The notes beneath the pieces were generated by a model. That model did not search any database and was not told the DNA's origin. It was given only the letters and a program-made list of their open reading frames with translations. Below are positions 1 to 5,080 of a DNA stretch of 5,861 nt, piece by piece. The stretch's first letter is position 1; each line of letters starts with the position of its first letter. This DNA is from Alphaproteobacteria bacterium (GTDB taxonomy: Bacteria; Pseudomonadota; Alphaproteobacteria; Rhizobiales; Xanthobacteraceae): contig VAZH01000287.1 in the NCBI GenBank assembly GCA_005884465.1, forward strand, positions 1-5,861, read 5' to 3'. A program made the position numbers and the translations under genes.

Positions 1-170
1 GCAAAAACCAGGAAAGGCACCGCGGCAAAGGTTTTTGGCGCGGCGCCCTGCTCCAGCAGTCCGAACCCCGCCGGGCGTTGCAGCAGCGCCTGATATCCGC
101 TGGTCAATGCGCCAGCCAGGGCGAAGCCGATGCAAAGGGACAACAAGGAATTCAACGCATCGGGCGACAT
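1..170 (-). CDS. Small membrane protein, N-terminal part (cut by window edge)
   Basis: The minus strand opens with ATG at 170 and stays open to the left edge, giving 56 residues that begin MSPDALNSLLSLCIGFALAG. A purine-rich GGAAGAG sits about 9 nt upstream and fits a ribosome binding site. Residues about 7-24 form one hydrophobic segment, and a second begins near residue 48 (FAAVPFLVF) where the window ends. The visible part therefore suggests a small inner-membrane protein with at least two membrane passes separated by a short hydrophilic loop containing QRPAGFGLLEQG. It reminds me of short uncharacterised membrane proteins of Bradyrhizobium (possibly the family called DUF6949), but that is memory only. 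No function can be assigned. It is divergent from the gene at 321 and shares a 150 nt intergenic region with a CtrA-like box. Confidence 0.72.
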   Translation of the reverse strand, partial: MSPDALNSLLSLCIGFALAGALTSGYQALLQRPAGFGLLEQGAAPKTFAAVPFLVF

Positions 171-242
171 TGCAAAGCTCTTCCGCTACACCACAGAACC
201 TCCCCTGCTTGGCAAAATTGGCCGCCCGCCGCCACATCATCC

Positions 243-258
243 TTAAGGAAAGGTTAAC
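243..258. promoter_or_regulatory. CtrA-type binding box, TTAA-N7-TTAAC
   Basis: TTAA at 243-246, seven bases (GGAAAGG), then TTAAC at 254-258 match the alphaproteobacterial CtrA consensus TTAA-N7-TTAAC exactly. The box lies between two divergent genes, 63 nt before the start at 321 and 73 nt before the start at 170, a normal position for a regulator site. CtrA is the cell-cycle response regulator of alphaproteobacteria. Which gene it would control cannot be read from the sequence, and binding itself is inferred. Confidence 0.5.
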
Positions 259-320
259 GGCGGCGGCGGGAACCGCGGCTTGCACAAACATCCACCCGCG
301 CGAAATCGTGCGGAAATCCG

Positions 321-1100
321 ATGACGCATGGCATATTCGCTAGCGATTCGGCCGGCACCCTGGACCTCCCTCGCGATGCTTCGTTCATGACATTGTTTTC
401 AACCGCCCAGCACATCGCACGCGGTTCGCGCGAGCGTTCTCGCGGCCACATGATCCCGATCGTGCTGGGATGCGCGGTCACATCGGGCGCGATGGCTCTG
501 GTGGCCTATTTGCTGTGGCCGACCTGGGGCGCGGACGCTTCAAGCAGTCCGGCGCGGTTGCCGGTCAGCATCGGAGCAACGCTTTTTAACGTGCCGACCC
601 TGGCGATCCGCGTGAAGATCCAGCGTCACTCCGGGCCGCAGGAACGCGTCGACCTCGCCTTCAGCTTTCCTTCGCTCGAGCCTCCCGAGCTACCCAAGCA
701 TGTCAGCGCCGATACGATGGAAGAAACGATACAGCCGATCGACCGGATCTTCCTGTCGATAGCGGCGCACCATGACTCGCTGGCACCGGATAGCCGCGTG
801 CGCACCATCTATCCGCGATATCTCGAACAGGCCTCGGTGCCCGGCCAGGACGGGTTGACGAAGCGCGCATTTCGCGACGGTACGCCCTACAGCAACGAAG
901 ACCTGTTCTTTGCCAACACGCCGAACCTCAACGCCCGCTGCACGCGCGAGGGTGCGACCCCGGGAATGTGCCTGAGCGAGCGCCGAATCGACGGCGCCGA
1001 TCTGACGTTTCGTTTTCCACGAAGCTGGCTGGCGCGATGGCGCGAGGTGGCCAATGCGATGGAACGATTGACGGTGCAGTTGCATGGGCAGAGGCAATAG
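321..1100 (+). CDS. Hypothetical single-pass membrane protein with periplasmic domain
   Basis: A 259-residue protein of unknown function. The N-terminal 44 residues are hydrophilic and end in a basic stretch (residues 34-43, rich in Arg). One hydrophobic segment follows (about 45-66, from IPIVLG to AYLLWP), then a soluble domain of about 190 residues. The basic flank before the segment predicts a cytoplasmic N-terminus and a periplasmic body. The body contains a motif LPVSIGATLFNVP near 80-92 and a pair of cysteines (207 and 217) that could form a disulfide in the periplasm. I recall similar hypothetical proteins from Bradyrhizobium but no named domain. The start at 321 is the first ATG after an in-frame stop at 255-257 and has a GGA six bases upstream. 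Alternatives are ATG 387 and ATG 450, both without a clear ribosome site. The gene converges on DUF3126 across a palindromic repeat. Confidence 0.8.
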   Translation: MTHGIFASDSAGTLDLPRDASFMTLFSTAQHIARGSRERSRGHMIPIVLGCAVTSGAMALVAYLLWPTWGADASSSPARLPVSIGATLFNVPTLAIRVKIQRHSGPQERVDLAFSFPSLEPPELPKHVSADTMEETIQPIDRIFLSIAAHHDSLAPDSRVRTIYPRYLEQASVPGQDGLTKRAFRDGTPYSNEDLFFANTPNLNARCTREGATPGMCLSERRIDGADLTFRFPRSWLARWREVANAMERLTVQLHGQRQ

Positions 1101-1110
1101 ACGACATCCT

Positions 1111-1256
1111 GATTTACCGTCATTGCGAGCCAACGGGTCGGCGCGAATGCGTGCCCGATAACAGGCTCCGCGAAGCAATCCACAGACCGGCAAATGAGAG
1201 CGCCAAATGCCTAACTGAATTGCTTCGTCGCTTACGCTCCTCGCAATGACGGGGTG
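1111..1256. repeat. Intergenic palindromic repeat between convergent genes
   Basis: The outer arms CCGTCATTGCGAG (1117-1129) and CTCGCAATGACGG (1240-1252) are perfect 13 bp inverted repeats. An inner pair, CGAAGCAAT (1171-1179) and ATTGCTTCG (1219-1227), is also perfect. A further small pair GAGCC/GGCTC (1127-1131 and 1164-1168) lies inside the left arm. The two arms share outer and inner modules but differ in the spacer between them: 41 nt on the left, 12 nt on the right. I recognise this combination from memory as a dispersed intergenic repeat of Bradyrhizobium and relatives. It lies between the stop of the plus-strand gene at 1100 and the stop of DUF3126 at 1276, so the transcript could fold into a long hairpin and end or stabilise both messages. 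A terminator role is inferred; there is no T-run. Confidence 0.8.
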
Positions 1257-1275
1257 CGCGGCGGGCTAAAAGCCT

Positions 1276-1494
1276 TCAACCCTGCTCGACCAGATCGTCC
1301 TCGAGGATCGCCATCTGGAACTGAAATGCGCGGTCGTCATCCTCGTCATCGACGAACAAGACGCCGATGAATTCCTCGCCGATATACACCTCGGCCGAAT
1401 CGTCCTTTTTCGGCCGCGGCACCACGCGAATCTTCTGATTGCCGAACAGACGCTTGAGATAGGCGTCGAGTTTCCTGACTTCCTGAACGTCCAC
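1276..1494 (-). CDS. DUF3126 family protein
   Basis: A small 72-residue acidic protein recognised as DUF3126, a family of unknown function common in alphaproteobacteria and usually about 70 residues long. It begins MDVQEVRKLDAYLKRLFG, then has a basic patch (VVPRPKKDD), a core EVYIGEEFIGVLFVDDEDDD and a C-terminal stretch FQFQMAILEDDL. The alternating hydrophobic residues in the core suggest a small beta-rich fold, and there is no signal or membrane segment, so it is probably cytoplasmic. I place the start at GTG 1494 because a GGAG lies exactly six bases upstream (1504-1501). The longer reading from TTG 1506 would put that ribosome site inside the gene. It follows cysE on the same strand after 114 nt without an obvious terminator, so the two are likely co-transcribed. 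From memory this adjacency recurs in Rhizobiales. Confidence 0.9.
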   Translation of the reverse strand: MDVQEVRKLDAYLKRLFGNQKIRVVPRPKKDDSAEVYIGEEFIGVLFVDDEDDDRAFQFQMAILEDDLVEQG

Positions 1495-1608
1495 GGCAGT
1501 CTCCAATACGATTTGGGTTTCGGGAAGTTTTTAGGACGAGACGAGGCGAACCGCTAGCCTAACTTTGCAGAAATCGTACACAACATTCAGATTCAAATGC
1601 TCGGCCGA

Positions 1609-2436
1609 TCACAGCCCGATCGCGTTGAGCATCTGATCCATGGTGCGTGACGGCTCGGCGCAGCCGGCCTCGCCGACGATTTTGGCAGGAACCCCCGCCA
1701 CCGTCACATTGTGAGGCACCGGCTTCACCACCACCGAGCCCGCGGCGATGCGGGCGCAATGGCCGACCTCGATATTGCCGAGAATCTTCGCGCCCGCCCC
1801 GATCAATACGCCGTGGCGGATCTTGGGATGGCGATCCTCGTTCTCCTTGCCGGTGCCGCCCAGCGTGACGCCGTGCAGAATCGAGACGTCGTCCTCGATC
1901 ACAGCGGTCTCACCGCATACGAACCCGGTGGCGTGATCCAGGAAAATCCCGCGGCCAATCCTGGCTGCGGGATTGATGTCGGTCTGGAATACCGCCGATG
2001 AGCGGCTCTGCAGGTAATAGGCAAAATCCTTGCGGCCTTTTTGATGGAGCCAATGCGCCAGACGGTGGGTCTGCAGCGCATGAAAACCCTTGAAGTAGAG
2101 CAGCGGGTCGATGAAACGAGAGGTCGCGGGATCGCGGTCATAGACCGCCACCATATCGGCCCGGAAAGCATTCCCGATGTCGGGATCCTCGCGCAGCGCC
2201 TCGTCATAGGTCTGGCGAATCAAATCGCCCGACAGCGCCGAATGATCGAGGCGCTCGGCGAGGCGATGCACCACGGAGTCCTCCAGCCGATCGTGGTGCA
2301 GCACGGTCGAATAGATAAAGGAGGCCAGCTCGGGCTCGCGGCGAACGATGTCTTCCGCCTCGGTCCGCACGCGATCCCAGATCGGATCGAGCGCCGCCAG
2401 CTTCGCACCCTGCGGAGTGATCTGATGCATTGCCAT
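1609..2436 (-). CDS. cysE: Serine O-acetyltransferase
   Basis: CysE transfers an acetyl group from acetyl-CoA to L-serine, giving O-acetylserine, the substrate that cysteine synthase combines with sulfide. The 275 residues match the usual family length. An alpha-helical N-terminal domain (about 10-115, with DPIWDRVR at 18-25) is followed by a left-handed beta-helix of hexapeptide repeats (about 150-250). Family signatures are DINPAARIGRGIFLDHATG with the Asp-His pair at 167-168, GETAVIEDDVSILHGVTLGG, the DRHPKIR histidine at 203, and GAGAKILGNIEVG. These correspond to the catalytic and substrate-binding residues of E. coli CysE. The enzyme is cytoplasmic and normally a hexamer inhibited by cysteine. 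I chose ATG 2436 because GGGAG lies seven bases upstream; ATG 2469 would start at or before the predicted transcription start. The tail ends in Leu, not the Ile that docks into CysK in enterobacteria. Confidence 0.97.
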   Translation of the reverse strand: MAMHQITPQGAKLAALDPIWDRVRTEAEDIVRREPELASFIYSTVLHHDRLEDSVVHRLAERLDHSALSGDLIRQTYDEALREDPDIGNAFRADMVAVYDRDPATSRFIDPLLYFKGFHALQTHRLAHWLHQKGRKDFAYYLQSRSSAVFQTDINPAARIGRGIFLDHATGFVCGETAVIEDDVSILHGVTLGGTGKENEDRHPKIRHGVLIGAGAKILGNIEVGHCARIAAGSVVVKPVPHNVTVAGVPAKIVGEAGCAEPSRTMDQMLNAIGL

Positions 2437-2471
2437 GGGCTTGCTCCCGCAAGTTCTGATGTTCGTCATAC

Positions 2472-2501
2472 CTTATAGCACGAGCGGCCGACGGCTGTCC
2501 T
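2472..2501 (-). promoter_or_regulatory. Candidate cysE promoter
   Basis: On the minus strand a -10-like TATAAG (2477-2472) is preceded by TG at the extended -10 position (TGC, 2480-2478). An AGGACA lies 18 bases further upstream (2501-2496), a four-of-six match to TTGACA. Transcription would begin near 2465, leaving a leader of roughly 30 nt before the ATG at 2436. This fits the choice of that start over ATG 2469. The call rests on sequence matching only. Confidence 0.35.
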
Positions 2502-2502
2502 A

Positions 2503-2664
2503 GTGCCTATTCCGCAAAAACGCGCAACAATCAAGCTTCCGCACCCGGGGCTAAACGATTGAACGACCTTGGCTTCCTATCTTAGGCAAATCTCACTTTC
2601 GCTTGAAGATTTAGTTGAACTTGGTTGGGAATTTGAACAAATCAAGTCCGCCCGGGAGCGATAA
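2503..2664 (+). pseudogene. Possible decayed or interrupted small reading frame
   Basis: One plus-strand frame runs from GTG 2503 for 19 codons (VPIPQKRATIKLPHPGLND) to a TGA at 2560-2562. It then continues for 33 codons to TAA at 2662-2664, ending GWEFEQIKSARER. The second half, which could start at TTG 2569, reads as an amphipathic, Glu-rich helix. No ribosome binding site precedes GTG 2503 or TTG 2569. Codons here favour A/T endings (CTT, TTA, GAA, TTT), unlike the GC-rich neighbours. The last stop lies one base from the hydrolase stop on the opposite strand. It may be a gene remnant, a very small protein or chance: a frame of this length with a single stop is not rare. I do not recognise the peptide. 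Confidence 0.2.
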
Positions 2665-2665
2665 T

Positions 2666-3418
2666 TCACGTTCGCTGTGAGAGAAAATCCAGCACGCCCT
2701 TCTTGTAGACCTTGTCGCCGACCGCCCGCATGTGATCGCGGTTGGGAATGTCGAGCACTTTTGAACCCGGGATGATTTTTCCGAGCGCTTGCGCCGAGCC
2801 CGCGACTTCGTCCTTGGTGCCGACCGCGATCAATACCGGCACGGTGATCCCGGCGGCCTCCTCTCTGGTCATCAACCGCCGCGAGCCGCGCAGGCAGGCC
2901 GTGAGCGCCCGGCGGTCGGAGCGGGTCTGGTCGGCGAAAGCGCGAAAAGTCCGTCCCACCGGATCGGTGACCTCATCGAGCGACGGTGCCTCCAGCGCTT
3001 CGGCGACGTTTTCGCCGGGGCCGCCGCCCTCGATAAGTCCGATCCCGATGCCGCCGAAAATCGCCGAACGCAGCCGCTGCGGCTGGCGATGCGCGAGCCA
3101 CGCCGTCATCCGCGCTCCCAGGGAATAGCCCATGATATCGGCGCGCTCGATCTTCAAATGATCCATCAGCGCGCCGACGTCACCGGCCATGGTGCCGATG
3201 TGATACGCTTCCGGGTCATAGAGTTTGGCGGAATCGCCGTGGCCGCGATTGTCGAGCGCGATCACGCGGCGGCCGTTTTTCTTGAGCTCTGAAACCCAGG
3301 TCGGATACACCCAGTTCACATTCTTGGTCGACGCAAAGCCGTGGACGAGAACGATCGGATCGCCCTCGCCTTCATCGAGATAGGCAATTTCAACAGCGCC
3401 GTTATGAAAACTCGGCAT
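2666..3418 (-). CDS. Alpha/beta-fold hydrolase
   Basis: A 250-residue soluble enzyme of the alpha/beta-hydrolase superfamily. The oxyanion-hole region is VLVHGFAS (23-30), followed by ALDNRGHGDS (54-63). The nucleophile elbow is GYSLG with Ser99, the acid is Asp203 in GTKDE, and the histidine is His229 in NRDHM. All three catalytic residues are present and in the usual order. The substrate cannot be named; the family includes esterases, lactonases and dehalogenase-like enzymes, and no signal peptide is visible, so it probably acts in the cytoplasm. ATG 3418 is the first possible start because an in-frame TGA ends 3 nt before it. The upstream ribosome signal is weak (TGGA, seven bases away). 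A better AGGAAA lies further upstream, next to a two-codon frame. It follows the frameshifted membrane gene on the same strand after 91 nt. Confidence 0.93.
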   Translation of the reverse strand: MPSFHNGAVEIAYLDEGEGDPIVLVHGFASTKNVNWVYPTWVSELKKNGRRVIALDNRGHGDSAKLYDPEAYHIGTMAGDVGALMDHLKIERADIMGYSLGARMTAWLAHRQPQRLRSAIFGGIGIGLIEGGGPGENVAEALEAPSLDEVTDPVGRTFRAFADQTRSDRRALTACLRGSRRLMTREEAAGITVPVLIAVGTKDEVAGSAQALGKIIPGSKVLDIPNRDHMRAVGDKVYKKGVLDFLSQRT

Positions 3419-3454
3419 CGGTCAATCCATGTTTCCTGGTGATGAAATTTTTGC

Positions 3455-3499
3455 GGAAGCGCTTCCTCCCGCTTTGGAGAGGGTTTGGGTTGAGCGATT
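3455..3499. repeat. Perfect 12 bp palindrome and degenerate GC-rich repeat
   Basis: GGAAGCGCTTCC at 3455-3466 is a perfect self-complementary 12-mer centred about 42 nt upstream of the hydrolase start. It is followed on the plus strand by CCTCCCGC and then GGAGAGGGTTTGGG (3476-3489), resembling a worn copy of the CTCCCC...GGAGAGGGTTGGGG hairpin repeats common between genes of this group. It lies in the 91 nt gap between the membrane gene and the hydrolase. It could be an operator, a weak hairpin ending the upstream transcript, or just repeat debris. Confidence 0.3.
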
Positions 3500-3509
3500 A
3501 CGATCTTCG

Positions 3510-4451
3510 CTAGGCCGAAACCCCCGCCGCCAGCTGCTGTCGCAACCGCCGCGCCTTCTTGCGATCCAGCCACGACTGGGTCAGGCGTTCGGTGGTGGCC
3601 TTGATCGACGACAGAAATCCGAACAGTGCCAGCAGCGCGCCGAACACCCACAGCGTCAGATTGAACGCGCCGGCCGCCAGCAGCAAGGCGCCGCGGCCCA
3701 GCACTTTCAGGATCGCGCGGGTCTGGCCGCCCTTGGACTCCGCAAGCCGCGCGGCGCGGGCAACGTCCTTCGGGCCCTCGGCTATCCTTAGCGTATCGAG
3801 CGCGCTTCGCATGCCGGCCTTCTCGCTGACGCGGCCGACGTCCTTGGCGAGACGGACCAGCGCGCCGGCCTTCTCGGCGCGGAACGCGGCCTTTATCGCG
3901 CTGACGGTCTGCCCCGGCCGCAACACCGAACCGGACGCAACCGCGTTCTGCAGCATCGGCGCGTCAACGATCTGGCGTGCCGAGCGGCCGGCCCATTGCG
4001 TGAGCCCCTCGCCCAGCCGCCCGACCTTGCGGGCATCCTTGACCAGCGTGAGACCGGCGCGCACTGGCGCCACGCCCCCGACCGAGATATAGGTCGCCGC
4101 GGTCACCGCGAGACCGGCGGTGGCAAGGCCAAGTATCAGCCGATCGGTATCCTCGCCCATCGCGAGGTGCTTGCCTTCGCGCACCACGTCCCTGATGTCG
4201 CCGAACACGAACAGATCGCCGGCGATCGTGCCCGACAGGCTCGCGACATCGTCGGCATTTCCGGTCACAAGGCCGGTGGCGAAGCGTTTTGCAAAGTGCG
4301 AGGTCGAATTTTGCTCGGCGACGGCATCGCTCACCCGCAGCGATAATTCGTCGCTGACGGAAATGCCCTTCTCCCTGGCGAGATCGACAAAGCTGTTGGC
4401 GAGATCGGCGTCGTTGGCGGCGAGCGCCGCCTCAATATTCTCGGCGACCAC
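3510..4451 (-). CDS. Hypothetical membrane protein, main body of a frameshifted gene
   Basis: This is the 313-residue intact frame of a protein I do not recognise by function, although I recall similar hypothetical proteins in Bradyrhizobium. It opens with VAENIEAALAANDADLANSF, has a hydrophobic segment at about 105-127 and a second at about 253-283 (GALLLAAGAFNLTLWVFGAL), and ends in a strongly basic tail (298-306, RKKARRLRQ). Between the two segments lies a long helical, Ala/Lys/Arg-rich region. Two membrane passes with a helical middle domain are therefore likely. The apparent start is GTG 4451, but it has no ribosome binding site. The reading makes much better sense as a continuation of the N-terminal fragment just upstream in another frame. 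As it stands the gene is probably not expressed at full length unless the shift is a sequencing error or is bypassed. Confidence 0.7.
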   Translation of the reverse strand: MVAENIEAALAANDADLANSFVDLAREKGISVSDELSLRVSDAVAEQNSTSHFAKRFATGLVTGNADDVASLSGTIAGDLFVFGDIRDVVREGKHLAMGEDTDRLILGLATAGLAVTAATYISVGGVAPVRAGLTLVKDARKVGRLGEGLTQWAGRSARQIVDAPMLQNAVASGSVLRPGQTVSAIKAAFRAEKAGALVRLAKDVGRVSEKAGMRSALDTLRIAEGPKDVARAARLAESKGGQTRAILKVLGRGALLLAAGAFNLTLWVFGALLALFGFLSSIKATTERLTQSWLDRKKARRLRQQLAAGVSA

Positions 4452-4584
4452 GGCCTAGTTGCGCCGGATCGTCCTGCGCCGCCAAAATCGCGCCGGCGTC
4501 GCGCGCACGCGGCCACAGCAGCGCGCAGGCGACCGCGCACACCGTCATACAAGCCAAAGCCGAACCGATCCGCGGCCGTTTCAT
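4435..4584 (-). pseudogene. Out-of-frame N-terminal anchor of the gene at 3510-4451
   Basis: From ATG 4584 the minus strand encodes MKRPRIGSALACMTVCAVAC and then ALLWPRARDAGAILAAQDDPAQL. That is a basic start, a hydrophobic stretch (about 7-23) and a short linker: a signal anchor or signal peptide. The frame then runs into seven unrelated residues (GRGRREY) and a TGA at 4434-4432. The body of the protein begins one base over, at 4454-4451. Removing a single base in the CTAGG at 4458-4454 would give DDPAQL-A-VVAENIEAAL without a stop, a fused protein of about 357 residues. A deletion of 3n+2 bases would look the same, and homologs as I remember them have extra residues at this point. The spurious TTG start at 4614 overlaps the predicted -10. 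Confidence 0.6.
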
Positions 4585-4612
4585 CCCGAAAACCCGGTAT
4601 TTCGCTCTACTC

Positions 4613-4640
4613 AAAATAGTGTGCCGCTTTTAAGACACAA
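4613..4640 (-). promoter_or_regulatory. Candidate promoter of the frameshifted membrane gene
   Basis: On the minus strand TTGTGT (4640-4635) and TATTTT (4618-4613) are separated by 16 bases. Each shares only part of the -35/-10 consensus. A start near 4606 would give a leader of about 20 nt before ATG 4584. The -35 hexamer overlaps one of three TTGTGTC-type half-sites in this intergenic region. Confidence 0.25.
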
Positions 4641-4733
4641 CTGCCCCGACGAAAGAAGGGCTTCTCTGGGACGACAAGATTGTGTCGAATTTGCATGAGC
4701 AGGTGAGCGGCCGGGGCCCTGCGAATCGACACA
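4634..4733. repeat. Three evenly spaced TTGTGTC-type half-sites in alternating orientation
   Basis: GACACAA at 4634-4640, TTGTGTC at 4680-4686 and TCGACACA at 4726-4733 are related sites in alternating orientation. The second and third form an exact 8 bp inverted repeat (TGTGTCGA 4681-4688 with TCGACACA 4726-4733). The centres are about 46 and 47 bp apart. They lie between the divergent starts at 4584 (minus) and 4819 (plus). The rest of this 234 nt spacer shows nothing else convincing. A shared regulator site is an inference. Confidence 0.3.
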
Positions 4734-4818
4734 CCCGCCAGTATCGTGCGCTGCATTTCTACCATCCGGCGCCCTGTTGATTTGCGTACCGCCTCTATTG
4801 CTGTCCAAGGTGAATACG

Positions 4819-5064
4819 ATGTCCGACCATGTCGTTCCCCATTTTCACAACGATGCCGGCGTCTCCGTCATCGAGATCGGCTCGAAGGAATTCATGTGCG
4901 TGGGCGCCAATCCGCCGTTCGATCACCCCCATGTTTTCCTCGATCTGGGCAACGACAACGAGATCATCTGCCCCTATTGCTCGACGCTTTATCGCTACGC
5001 CGCCGACCTCGCCGCCGGCGAAGCCCGCCCGCCTGAATGCGTGGTGAAAGACAAGGCCGCCTGA
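4819..5064 (+). CDS. Zinc-finger (zf-CHCC, NDUFS6-like) protein
   Basis: An 81-residue protein with a CHCC zinc-binding pattern: Cys27, His36, Cys51 and Cys54, spaced C-x8-H-x14-C-x2-C within FMCVGANPPFDHPHVFLDLG and ICPYCSTLYRY. This spacing and the Asp-His-Pro after a Pro-Pro-Phe match the zf-CHCC family, which includes the NDUFS6 subunit of mitochondrial complex I. Alphaproteobacterial members are the bacterial counterparts of that accessory subunit. A role in complex I assembly here is plausible by homology but not shown by the neighbourhood, since no nuo genes are in view. The start ATG 4819 (MSDHVVPHFHND) has AAGG eight bases upstream. A longer frame from ATG 4777 has no ribosome site and adds an unlikely hydrophobic leader. 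The FAD monooxygenase starts 7 nt after the stop. Confidence 0.93.
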   Translation: MSDHVVPHFHNDAGVSVIEIGSKEFMCVGANPPFDHPHVFLDLGNDNEIICPYCSTLYRYAADLAAGEARPPECVVKDKAA

Positions 5065-5067
5065 TCG

Positions 5068-5080
5068 AGCGGTGGCCGCT
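5068..5080 (+). promoter_or_regulatory. Small hairpin over the monooxygenase start codon
   Basis: AGCGG (5068-5072) and CCGCT (5076-5080) can pair with a TGG loop, so the GTG start at 5072-5074 sits partly in the stem and partly in the loop. The stop of the zinc-finger gene ends four bases before the stem. A ribosome finishing that gene would open the hairpin. The structure is short, so its effect is uncertain. Confidence 0.3.

Noticed and set aside
35..343. Plus-strand frame of 102 codons
   Set aside because: It overlaps the start of the minus-strand membrane protein and the intergenic CtrA-like box, has no ribosome site, and reads as low-complexity Arg/Thr/Ala-rich sequence.
690..1193. Minus-strand frame of 167 codons over the end of the membrane protein gene
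   Set aside because: It runs antisense to the better supported plus-strand gene and into the palindromic repeat, with an Arg/His-rich composition typical of a shadow frame.
968..1249. Plus-strand frame of 93 codons ending in the repeat
   Set aside because: Its second half is the translation of the dispersed palindromic repeat and its first half is a shadow of the membrane protein gene.
1495..1506. TTG 1506 as the DUF3126 start
   Set aside because: It would add four residues that place the GGAG ribosome site inside the gene. GTG 1494 has ideal spacing and gives the usual family N-terminus.
2437..2469. ATG 2469 as the cysE start
   Set aside because: It lies at the predicted transcription start with no ribosome site, while ATG 2436 has GGGAG seven bases upstream and a family-like N-terminus.
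4651..4670. AGAAG-GG-CTTCT hairpin as a terminator
   Set aside because: The stem is only 5 bp with a 2-base loop, no T-run follows on either strand, and it lies upstream of both divergent genes.
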